This document shows positions 1 to 7,831 of a stretch of 64,000 bases of DNA, piece after piece. Within the stretch, counting starts at the first letter, position 1; each line of letters opens with the position of its first letter. Made by a program: the position numbers and the translations under genes. Origin of the DNA: Lactiplantibacillus brownii (GTDB lineage: Bacteria; Bacillota; Bacilli; Lactobacillales; Lactobacillaceae); assembly GCF_031085375.1 (NCBI RefSeq), contig NZ_JAVCWF010000001.1:62001-126000 (forward strand), written 5' to 3'. The notes below the pieces were generated by a model. It had not been told where the DNA came from. It was given only the letters and a program-made list of their open reading frames with translations, and made no database searches.

Positions 1-130
1 CAGCATAGGAAAGTTGTCGAAGTTGGGCAAGGAGCTGCTTGGTCTGGCTGAGGTATTGTGGGAGTGCGTGGTAATTAAAGGTATCCGTATCAACGACCAT
101 TTTTTTAGCGGGAGCGATAATAATTTTCAT
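1..130 (-). CDS. yaaA: Peroxide stress protein YaaA, N-terminal part (cut by window edge)
   Basis: The minus strand from 130 downward reads MKIIIAPAKKM-VVDTDTF, the characteristic N-terminus of the YaaA/UPF0246 family, and stays open to the window edge (about 43 codons). Family members protect against hydrogen peroxide by limiting free iron; that role is family knowledge and cannot be seen here. The start is the ATG at 128-130. The gene is divergent from the aminopeptidase at 235, so the roughly 100 bp between them should hold both promoters. The rest of the gene lies outside the window. Confidence 0.85.
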   Translation of the reverse strand, partial: MKIIIAPAKKMVVDTDTFNYHALPQYLSQTKQLLAQLRQLSYA

Positions 131-234
131 TAGACACAACTTCTTTCGGCTGAAATAATTAAATTTAGCTTAGCATATCTGGCGTAATTGTTATAAGGTA
201 GTTTTTAGACGAGTGGTTGAGGAGGATTGATAGA

Positions 235-1122
235 ATGCAAATTAAAACTGGATACATGCCGTTTCGAGGCTATCAGACTTATTACCGGATTGTTGGCGAC
301 TTAACGAGTGACCAAACGCCGTTATTATTGCTACATGGTGGTCCAGGGTCAACCCATAATTATTTTGAAAGTTTTGATCAGCTCACCACTCAAACTGGGC
401 GCCCAGTGGTGATGTATGACCAGTTAGGTTGTGGTTTATCAAGCATGCCAACGGATTCAAACTTATGGCAAGCATCAACCTGGGTCGCGGAATTAAAAGC
501 GTTGCGGGAGTATTTAGGCTTGTCACGAATCCATTTATTAGGGCAATCTTGGGGCGGCATGTTGGCCATTATTTATCTGTGTGAAGCGCACCCCCAGGGG
601 ATTCAGAGCTTGATTTTGGCGAGCACGTTGTCATCCGCACAGTTATGGGCACAAGAACAACATCGCTTGATTAAACTGATGACACCAGCGGAACAAGCCG
701 CCATTGCGCAAGCTGAAACAACAGGGAATTTTACGACCCCAGATTATTTAGCGGCCAATGACCATTTTATGTTGTTACATGCCGCGGGACCAGTCACTTC
801 GGTTTCACCTGAATTCTTACGTCGACCTAAGAAAACAGGCACCACGGCTTACACGACCGCTTGGGGCCCCAATGAATATTGCCCAACAGGAACCTTGCGT
901 CACTATAACTATACGGAAAAGATGGCCGATATGGTTACACCAACGTTGGTGACCAGCGGGGTGGACGATCTATGTACGCCATTGATCGCGAAAACAATGG
1001 TCGATCAACTACCAAATGGTCACTGGACTTTATTTGCGCATAGCCGTCACATGGCTTTTATAGATGAGCCAGTAGCGTATTTTAAACGGCTAACGACATG
1101 GCTGGCACAACAAGACGAATAA
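235..1122 (+). CDS. Proline iminopeptidase / prolyl aminopeptidase, alpha/beta hydrolase
   Basis: This is a 295-residue cytoplasmic serine peptidase of family S33 that removes N-terminal proline from peptides. The sequence shows the family oxyanion motif HGGPG near residue 35, the nucleophile elbow GQSWGG near residue 106, a late Asp (SGVDDLCTP) and a C-terminal His (HSRHMAF) completing the triad. A TTG at 217 lies further upstream, but the ATG at 235 is chosen because AGGAGG (220-225) sits 9 bases before it. It appears monocistronic. Peptide breakdown of this kind suits a proteolytic lactic acid bacterium, and peptide-uptake genes occur later in the window. Exact substrate preference cannot be told from sequence. 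Confidence 0.85.
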   Translation: MQIKTGYMPFRGYQTYYRIVGDLTSDQTPLLLLHGGPGSTHNYFESFDQLTTQTGRPVVMYDQLGCGLSSMPTDSNLWQASTWVAELKALREYLGLSRIHLLGQSWGGMLAIIYLCEAHPQGIQSLILASTLSSAQLWAQEQHRLIKLMTPAEQAAIAQAETTGNFTTPDYLAANDHFMLLHAAGPVTSVSPEFLRRPKKTGTTAYTTAWGPNEYCPTGTLRHYNYTEKMADMVTPTLVTSGVDDLCTPLIAKTMVDQLPNGHWTLFAHSRHMAFIDEPVAYFKRLTTWLAQQDE

Positions 1123-1194
1123 GGTTGAGATGAGGCTAACAAACTTTATCTGCGTAAGTTAATGAGTGGCAACCTAATTTTGAAAAGTGGCTAT

Positions 1195-1301
1195 AAAAAA
1201 GACCGGCCGACGCAGTTACGTCAGACGGTCTTCTTGATGAGGTGCGGCGACCTTCTGAACGCTTGCGCGCCGATCGCGTACCCCCATCATGGTTTGGCAC
1301 C
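1195..1301 (-). ncRNA. Candidate small RNA, about 105 nt, with own promoter and terminator
   Basis: Between the convergent-side end of the aminopeptidase and the EamA gene, the minus strand carries a near-consensus promoter (TTGACG, 17 bp, GATAAT at 1336-1308). About 105 nt downstream comes a hairpin (GACCG..CTGACG-loop-CGTC..CGGTC) followed by six U. There is no convincing open reading frame with a ribosome binding site. The body is GC-rich and can pair its ends (GGUGC near the 5' end with GCACC before the terminator). This promoter-structured RNA-terminator layout is what a trans-acting or housekeeping small RNA looks like. It lacks the GGAA-loop core of SRP RNA, and I do not recognise a known family. 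Confidence 0.55.
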
Positions 1302-1307
1302 GTGAGT

Positions 1308-1336
1308 ATTATCGCATGGTGGCATAGTCGCGTCAA
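1308..1336 (-). promoter_or_regulatory. Promoter of the candidate small RNA
   Basis: On the minus strand TTGACG (1336-1331) and GATAAT (1313-1308) are separated by exactly 17 bp, close to the sigma-A consensus. It points away from the EamA gene and has no coding sequence behind it. Confidence 0.6.
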
Positions 1337-1385
1337 TTGAAAGTTTTGAATTTCCGATTATTTTTTAGAAAGCAGGTGGACACGT

Positions 1386-2273
1386 TTGAAAAAAGTTGCG
1401 CCATTTTTTGTGGCTCTGGGAGCCATTAGTTATGGCATTCCAGCTTCACTATTTAAGTTGGCTGGTCGTGCCGGCGTGGCTAACGGGCCGTTACTTTTTT
1501 GGTCGTTTTTGGGATCTGCAATTATTTTAACCTTAGTACAATTAGGGCATGGACGACGGCTTCGACAGCAACCAGTGACTCGACGGCAAATTTTGGCCGT
1601 GTTACTGGCTGGCACCGCTTCTGGTTTTACAAATACTTTTTATATTAATGCTTTGAAGTTTATTCCGGTCGCCGCAGCTGCGGTAATGTTGATGCAATCG
1701 GTATGGCTATCCGTTTTGTTAGGCGCGCTGATCCAGCATCGGCGGCCGACACGTTTACAAGTGATCAGTATTGGGCTGGTTTTGGCGGGGACCATTTTAG
1801 CAGCGGGATTATTGCCGATGACACAGTCGTTGTCACTCTGGGGCTTGTGCCTAGGTTTTTTGGCCGCAGTGGCATACGCCTGTACGTTGCAGTTTACGGC
1901 TAGTTTAGGCAATCAGCTCACACCACTAAGCAAAACGTGGCTACTTTGTGTGGGGGCATTTTTGATGATCGTCATCAGTTGGGGACCACAATTAGTGACT
2001 GTCCCAATGACTTTGGCGGCAGTTAAATGGGGCTTGCTCACTGCCTGTTTTTCAATGATACTTCCGCTAGCCTGCTATTCGTTATTTATGCCTAAGTTGG
2101 CTTTGGGAGTGGGGCCGGTGTTGTCTTCTTTAGAATTACCCGCTTCAATCATCACTGCGTTCATTTTATTAAACGAAAAAGTTGATTTTCAGCAAATCTT
2201 TGGTGTCATAATTATTATTGTCGCAGTGATGCTCAGCAATTTAGCTGGTGGTCGAGCGACGACAAAGTCATGA
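1386..2273 (+). CDS. EamA/DMT-family membrane transporter
   Basis: This 295-residue, very hydrophobic protein has about ten membrane segments in two five-helix halves, the typical EamA (drug/metabolite transporter) build. The second repeat contains the family-like stretch PVLSSLELPASI followed by LNEKVDFQQIFG near the C-terminus. The start is a TTG at 1386 behind AGCAGGTGG. Family members move metabolites or amino acids across the cytoplasmic membrane; nothing in the sequence fixes the substrate. It is flanked by its own short intergenic regions and seems monocistronic. Confidence 0.75.
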   Translation: MKKVAPFFVALGAISYGIPASLFKLAGRAGVANGPLLFWSFLGSAIILTLVQLGHGRRLRQQPVTRRQILAVLLAGTASGFTNTFYINALKFIPVAAAAVMLMQSVWLSVLLGALIQHRRPTRLQVISIGLVLAGTILAAGLLPMTQSLSLWGLCLGFLAAVAYACTLQFTASLGNQLTPLSKTWLLCVGAFLMIVISWGPQLVTVPMTLAAVKWGLLTACFSMILPLACYSLFMPKLALGVGPVLSSLELPASIITAFILLNEKVDFQQIFGVIIIIVAVMLSNLAGGRATTKS

Positions 2274-2305
2274 GTGTTGCAACTTATTAGTCGCTTTTTA
2301 ATCGT

Positions 2306-2334
2306 TTGCAACGAACAAAATCCTGACTTATGAT
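2306..2334 (+). promoter_or_regulatory. Promoter of the ABC exporter leader
   Basis: TTGCAA (2306-2311) and TATGAT (2329-2334) are 17 bp apart. Transcription would start near 2341 and give a leader of about 75 nt that runs straight into the hairpin at 2362-2416, just ahead of the original exporter ribosome binding site. Confidence 0.55.
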
Positions 2335-2361
2335 AGAAGTACAAAATTAAAGAATTTAACA

Positions 2362-2416
2362 AGCGCTACGGATCCTTAGTCCTGACTAGGTTTAAGCTAT
2401 CCGTGACGCTTTTTTT
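2362..2416 (+). terminator. Leader hairpin / intrinsic terminator (possible attenuator)
   Basis: AGCGCTACGGAT (2362-2373) pairs with ATCCGTGACGCT (2399-2410), allowing one internal mismatch, and seven T follow. A smaller stem (AGTC..GACT) lies inside. Because a promoter sits about 30 bases upstream and a Shine-Dalgarno sequence (AGGAG) follows at once, this is better read as a transcription attenuator for the ABC exporter than as the end of the EamA gene, though it could serve as both. Confidence 0.55.
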
Positions 2417-2425
2417 AGATAGGAG

Positions 2426-3992
2426 CTAAAGGTTGAAACATAAATTCTTGTTATTAAGCCCGCCTTGGCGGGCTTTTTGAGTCAAAAAATAAACACGAAC
2501 TACTCCTAGCTCGTATAATTGAGTCGACTAAAAAACAATTTACGAGGAGTGTTCGTGCATGAATATTATACATCAATCTGATTCTGATTTAGACCAACTA
2601 GTTCATTCAATCCATGGATTTACAAAATTACTTCGTTTGCCACAACTACTACGGCTTGTTAACTTCCAAAAACATAAAGGGATTCGCTTCCAATCTTTAT
2701 TAGAATGGCTACTAATGGCCATTTTTCAACGCTTTTCACTTTATCGGGCACCTCAAGATCCGGCTTTCACCACCAAGACGGTACGGAATCTAATCAATAA
2801 CGCTAAAACCAATTGGCAGCGCCTGACCACCCTAACCGCACAACGTCTAATACATTGGCTGATGCCACTGATGGATGCTCGGCGCCGCCAGGTATTCATT
2901 ATTGATGATTCTTTATTTCAACGTGATTTTTCTAAGAAAACTGAATTATTGGCGCGGATTTTTGATCATGATCATGGAAAGTACCTGAAAGGATTTCGGG
3001 CACTAACTTTGGGTTGGAGTGATGGGAATACTTTTTTGCCGGTGAATTATGCTCTGATGTCATCTAGAAAACCTAATAATTGTTTGGGCCGCGCGGCTCA
3101 AACAACGGACAAACGAACATTAGTTGGTCAACGACGACTTCAAGCCAAACGGCCAATGAATATTGTCGCAATTGAACTATTGAAACAAGCTCTTAATAAT
3201 GGCATCAAAGCGCACTATGTTCTATTTGATAGTTGGTTTTCCTCACCTAAGGCTTTTGCTGCGGTAAAAGCCCTTGGTTGTGATGGTATTGGCATGTTAA
3301 AGAAAACTAGTAAAGTCGCTTTCCGCTATCGAAAACGGGAAACTAATGTTAAATTGCTCTTTGAACGGTTTAAAAGTGAAAAACGGTCACAACATACTGA
3401 TTACTTGTATAGTCCGATTGTCACCGCACAGTTGAAAGACGGGACAAAAATGGCGCTTAAGCTTGTTTACGTTGTCAACCGAAACAAAAAGAATCAGTAT
3501 TTAGTTCTCGGAACAACCAAAACTGATTTGAGACCGGAACAAATTATTAAACTTTATGCCCGCCGCTGGCAAATTGAAGGCTACTTCAAAATTGCCAAAC
3601 AATATTTACAATTTGATCAAACCCAAATTCAAAACTATGACGGCCTATGTGGACATCTTGCTATCACTGCCATCGCCTATGATTTGTTGGCTTTGCAACA
3701 ACGTGAAAATCATGATGAGAGAACGATTGGCGACTTGTTTTTCATCATGGGTGAGCCTTTACCAGACATTCGTATTGCCCAAGCATTGGATTGGCTAATG
3801 GCCACGTTGACCGCAGTAGGTCAACGTATGGCCCTGTGTAATACTGTATTAAATTCCATTTTTGAACATTTTATGCAAACATTGCCCATCAGCCTGATTC
3901 GACTGCTGGGCAATGCCAAAGTGATTAATTAATCCCAAACCAACCCAGTGATACCAAGGGGTTAGTCTACATTTTCGTCTTTCAACCTTTAG
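2426..3992 (+). mobile_element. IS4-family insertion sequence, complete
   Basis: The element is about 1567 bp and is bounded by inverted ends CTAAAGGTTGAAA (left) and TTTCAACCTTTAG (right). A 7-bp target duplication ATAGGAG flanks it at 2419-2425 and 3993-3999. It carries one intact transposase gene. The duplicated target is the ribosome binding site of the ABC exporter gene, so the copy landed between that gene's leader and its start codon. Intact ends, an intact gene and a perfect duplication point to a recent insertion. Confidence 0.85.
2559..3932 (+). CDS. IS4-family transposase (DDE)
   Basis: The 457-residue transposase shows the IS4-group catalytic core: first Asp in FIIDDSLFQRDF (near residue 117), second Asp in VLFDSWFSS (near residue 224), and the Glu in the YARRWQIEGYFKIAK signature (the Y-2-R-3-E-6-K motif) near residue 335. 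Length matches the family. The start is the ATG at 2559, preceded by ACGAGGAG. It occupies most of the element at 2426-3992 and is in the same orientation as the flanking host genes. All three catalytic residues are present, so it is probably functional. Confidence 0.9.
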   Translation: MNIIHQSDSDLDQLVHSIHGFTKLLRLPQLLRLVNFQKHKGIRFQSLLEWLLMAIFQRFSLYRAPQDPAFTTKTVRNLINNAKTNWQRLTTLTAQRLIHWLMPLMDARRRQVFIIDDSLFQRDFSKKTELLARIFDHDHGKYLKGFRALTLGWSDGNTFLPVNYALMSSRKPNNCLGRAAQTTDKRTLVGQRRLQAKRPMNIVAIELLKQALNNGIKAHYVLFDSWFSSPKAFAAVKALGCDGIGMLKKTSKVAFRYRKRETNVKLLFERFKSEKRSQHTDYLYSPIVTAQLKDGTKMALKLVYVVNRNKKNQYLVLGTTKTDLRPEQIIKLYARRWQIEGYFKIAKQYLQFDQTQIQNYDGLCGHLAITAIAYDLLALQQRENHDERTIGDLFFIMGEPLPDIRIAQALDWLMATLTAVGQRMALCNTVLNSIFEHFMQTLPISLIRLLGNAKVIN

Positions 3993-4007
3993 ATAGGAGT
4001 GGTCGGT

Positions 4008-5736
4008 TTGTTTCATATTGTGATGCAACATATCCATGGTAAGACCCGCTGGTGTTTCTTTTTAGCGCCGTTAATTATGCTAGGCGAAGTTTTTTGCGAT
4101 TTACAACAACCGACGCTAATGGCCAAAATTATTGACAACGGCCTCGCAAAAGGTGATTTTAACTTTGTGATTCGACAGGCCTTGTTAATGGTCATGTTTG
4201 CTTTGCTAGGGGTTGCTTTTGGCGCTAGTGCGGGGACGTTTGGTAGCTTTGCATCATTGAAAATGGGCGAAGCACTTCGCAATCACTTATTGGTAGTCGC
4301 ACTAGAAGATCGGCAGCCAGGTGGGCTTGAGCCGGCAACCTTAATCACGCGGCTCACGAATGATGTGACCCAAATGCAAAATTTAGTGATGATGCTCACG
4401 CGCGGGATGGTTCGTTCGCCGATGTTGCTACTGGGTGGGATTGTGATGTCGATACTGGTTTGTCCAGATTTGGCACCAATCTTACTGATTATTATGCCTT
4501 TGCTAATCATTTTTTTATTGATTGTTGTTCGGCGCAGTATTCCGTTATATACCAAAATGCAACAAGCAGTCGACACTGTTAACCGCATTATGCGGGAAAA
4601 CCTACAAGGTGCTAAAACAATCAAAGCCTATGTTTTAGAGCCCCATCAGTTACACCAATTCAAACGTGAGAATGCCAATTTACAACAAACTAGTCAGGAC
4701 GCGGTTATGGCAACCGTGATCCTATCACCAGTGATTCAACTGATGTTAAATTTAGGCGTGGTTGTGGCATTAGGGTATGGTGGTAGTTTAGCCATTAGCC
4801 AGACGATTAGTGATGGCCAAATCATGGCGTTCGTGAATTATATGATCCAGATTACTTCGGCAATGATTCAAACGGTTAATATTTACAGCCTTTTCACGAG
4901 CCATTACGAGTGCTGCCCGGGTTCAAGCCGTTTTAGCTGAAGAAGTCGCGGCACCGACAACTACGATGACCGCGACAGCTGCGCCTAACGATAATACGAT
5001 TAAGTTTGATAAAGTGACCTTTGGCTATCATCAAAGTGAACCCATTCTTGATCAGGTGAGCTTTGAAGTTCCCGATGGGCAATGGCTGGGAATTATTGGG
5101 GCGACTGGTGCTGGTAAAAGTTCATTGATTAATTTATTAACACGGCGCTTTGATCAATATACTGGCAAGATCACGCTAGGCGGCGTCGATATTAAAACGA
5201 TGTCATTGAAGGCTGTACATACCAAGATTGCGGTCGCACTGCAAGATTCTTTACTTTTTTCAGGAACTGTCCGTAGTAATTTGGCCTATGGTGCGCCTAA
5301 AGCGCCGACAACAGTTTTGGCACAGGCTGCCAAGACTGCGGTGGCCGCCGACTTTATTGACCAGTTACCCGCAACTTATGATGCACCGGTCGAACAGGCT
5401 GGTAAAAACTTTTCAGGTGGTCAACGGCAACGGCTAAATATTTCCCGGGCAATAGTGCCAGATTCCGATATTTTGATCATGGACGATGCAACGAGTGCCG
5501 TTGATCAAACAACGAATGCTGAGATTAAAGCGCACCTCATGCAGGCACGGTCAAAACGAACGACGATCATTATTTCACAGCGCGTGACAAACGTGATGGC
5601 TTGTGATCAGATCATGGTTTTGACGGCTGGTAAGGTCAGTGCAGTTGGGACACATGCTGAGTTGTTGAAACGATCCGAATTTTACCGACAATTAGTTAAA
5701 ACTCAGTTAGGCGGTGGTCGATATGGACATGCATAG
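4008..5736 (+). pseudogene. ABC exporter half-transporter, first subunit, frameshifted
   Basis: This encodes a membrane domain plus ATPase domain of the LmrCD/BmrCD-like heterodimeric multidrug exporters. The original start is TTG 4008 behind AGGAG (3995-3999). The reading frame breaks at a TTTT run (4891-4894): dropping one T joins ..NIYSL to SRAITSAARVQAVL, the normal end of the membrane domain, and continues to the ATPase domain. That domain has Walker A GATGAGKSS, signature FSGGQRQR, and Walker B DILIMDDATSAVD (degenerate catalytic position: Asp instead of Glu, common in one half of heterodimers). It overlaps the second subunit by 14 bp. An IS4 copy sits directly upstream. A homopolymer sequencing error is a real alternative to decay. 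Confidence 0.75.
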
Positions 5737-7519
5737 ACGAGGTCCGCGTCAGTTACATCGAGAAAAAGTTCAACTAGGCGATTGGCGTCAAACGATTGCG
5801 CGTGTTTGGGCCTATTTGGCTAGTCATAAGATCAGCTTATTGATTGTTTTCTTATTAACCGTGGTAACGACCGTTGTGACGATTGTTGGAAACCGAATTA
5901 ACGGTATCGTGATTGATCGTTATGTCAGTAAGCATAAATTGCAGGCGCTTTTAATGGTTTGTGCGGCCATGGTAGTCATGTATTTGATTGCGAGCATTTT
6001 GATGTATTTTCAAAATTCAATCATCATTAAAGTTGCTCAAGCAACCAGTGCCCGCATTCGGCACGACGTGTTTGCTAATCTGCAACGCTTACCAATGCGT
6101 TATTTTGATACACATGATAACGGTGATGTGATGAGCCGGTTGACTAACGATGTAGATAATATTAATACGGCTTTGATGCAGACTTTTGTGCAACTATTTA
6201 CAGGGATTATTAGTGTGATTGGGATGGGTTTAGCCATGTTGATACTGTCGCCATTATTGACCGGGATCACACTGTTGAGCACGTTGGCAACTTATGGTTT
6301 TTCCAAGGGCGTGGCAAAATTAACGCAGAAAGCCTTTATGACCCAGCAAACCGCCCTTGGAAGCTTGAATACCCAGATTGAAGAATCTGTTTCAGGGAAG
6401 CAATTAGTGCAATTGTTTGACCACACAACGACGACGATGGCTGCCTTTAAACAAACTAATCGTCTCTATACGAAAGCGGCATTTCGTGCGCAGGCGTTAT
6501 CTTCAATTATTGGCCCATTTAACAATATGACGAATAATTTAGCCTACGTGTTGATCACTGCAGCTGGCGCAACTTCAATTCTGAGTGGTCGAGGCTCAAT
6601 TACGGTTGGGGTTATTTTTACCTTCTTGATCTATTTACGAAACTTTACGGGGCCAATTAATAATGTGCTGGATTTGATCAATACGCTTCAATTGTCTTTA
6701 GCAAGTGCTGAACGGGTTTTTGACTTGATCGATGAGCCAACTGAGACCGATAACAAGCGCGCCGTAGCGGTTAAAACAACTGCGGGACAAGTGGCATTTG
6801 AACAGGTGTCATTTGCTTATGATCAGCGCCCGATTTTGACTGATATTAATTTAGTGGCTAAGCAGGGTGAAGTCGTGGCTTTGGTTGGGCCAACTGGCGC
6901 TGGTAAAACAACGATTATGAATCTGTTAACGAATTTGTATCCTTTGCAAAAAGGTCGGGTTTTGTTGGATGGCCGTGATGTCACGACCATTAAACGGCAT
7001 GATTTAAGACGGTTGGTGACCGTGGTTGAACAGGAATCATTCTTGTTCACGATGACCATTCGTGAAAATATTCGTTTAGGCCGACCAACCGCTAGCGATC
7101 AAGACGTCGAATTGGCCGCGAAGCAAGCTAATGCCGAGACCTTTATCAAGCAATTACCAGATGGCTATGAGACGATTTTAAGTGAAAATGCCCACAGTTT
7201 GTCTCAGGGACAGTGCCAATTACTAAGCATTGCGCGCGCTTTTATTACTGGAGCGCCCGTATTGGTCTTGGATGAAGCCACGGCGTCGATTGATAGTAAT
7301 ACAGAAGCGGATGTTCAGACCGCCATGACGGCGTTGATGCGGCATAAAACTAGTTTTGTGATTGCACATCGCTTGTCCACGATTCAAGCGGCAGATCAAA
7401 TTTTGGTCATCAATCATGGTCGCATCATTGAGCGTGGTAACCACAAGAGCTTACTAGCCAAGCAAGGGTTTTATGCGGCCTTATATAATAGTCAATTTGA
7501 TCAGTCGGCAACTAACTGA
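5723..7519 (+). CDS. ABC exporter half-transporter, second subunit
   Basis: This 598-residue protein has an N-terminal six-helix exporter domain (about residues 40-320) and a C-terminal ATPase domain with Walker A GPTGAGKTT, Walker B VLVLDEATASID (with the catalytic Glu) and a switch His (FVIAHRLST). It pairs with the broken first subunit immediately upstream; the ATG at 5723 overlaps that gene's end, indicating translational coupling. The signature motif reads LSQGQCQLLS, with Cys where exporters normally have Arg (GQRQ). In LmrCD-type pairs this subunit carries the consensus site. Without a working partner it may be useless. Drug substrates are unknown. Confidence 0.85.
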   Translation: MDMHRRGPRQLHREKVQLGDWRQTIARVWAYLASHKISLLIVFLLTVVTTVVTIVGNRINGIVIDRYVSKHKLQALLMVCAAMVVMYLIASILMYFQNSIIIKVAQATSARIRHDVFANLQRLPMRYFDTHDNGDVMSRLTNDVDNINTALMQTFVQLFTGIISVIGMGLAMLILSPLLTGITLLSTLATYGFSKGVAKLTQKAFMTQQTALGSLNTQIEESVSGKQLVQLFDHTTTTMAAFKQTNRLYTKAAFRAQALSSIIGPFNNMTNNLAYVLITAAGATSILSGRGSITVGVIFTFLIYLRNFTGPINNVLDLINTLQLSLASAERVFDLIDEPTETDNKRAVAVKTTAGQVAFEQVSFAYDQRPILTDINLVAKQGEVVALVGPTGAGKTTIMNLLTNLYPLQKGRVLLDGRDVTTIKRHDLRRLVTVVEQESFLFTMTIRENIRLGRPTASDQDVELAAKQANAETFIKQLPDGYETILSENAHSLSQGQCQLLSIARAFITGAPVLVLDEATASIDSNTEADVQTAMTALMRHKTSFVIAHRLSTIQAADQILVINHGRIIERGNHKSLLAKQGFYAALYNSQFDQSATN

Positions 7520-7831
7520 GGGTTATTGACTTTAAAATGAAATTTTAATCTTTTTTATGAAAGACGTTAGTCGCAATGCTAAAGATTGTCTGAGGAAAGT
7601 GAGTTTGCCGTTGCTGCGATAATATCGTTGGACCTAATTTGTGACTGGTTTTGTCGCTAAACTGACTCATGCTAGTACTGTTAGTGGGTATTTTGGGTGG
7701 TACCAAGGATTAAAATTATTGTTGAAGATGGTCAATATTTTAAAAAATGGTATAGTTAACTGGTATTTAGTCTTTTATAATCGTAAGGTCTAAATTGGAA
7801 AAATATGAAACTATTTAGGGGTGGAACATAA
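7520..7831. other. Intergenic region before the teichoic acid genes
   Basis: This 312-bp gap holds a small terminator for the ABC genes (TTAAAAT, loop GAA, ATTTTAA at 7532-7548, then six T at 7551-7556) and a TATAAT near 7776 that could be the -10 of the first teichoic acid gene. No convincing -35, no reading frame with a ribosome binding site, and no repeat were seen in the middle part. Confidence 0.5.

Noticed and set aside
1195..1301. SRP RNA or 6S RNA as identity of the small RNA
   Set aside because: The SRP core with its GGAA loop is absent, and a 6S-like long open bubble is not apparent in a transcript of about 105 nt.
1136..1336. A 66-codon minus-strand open frame
   Set aside because: It has no ribosome binding site and overlaps the promoter, body and terminator of the candidate small RNA.
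4880..4970. Programmed frameshifting in the ABC half-gene
   Set aside because: There is no slippery heptamer followed by a stable hairpin at the site. A single extra T in a run explains it more simply.
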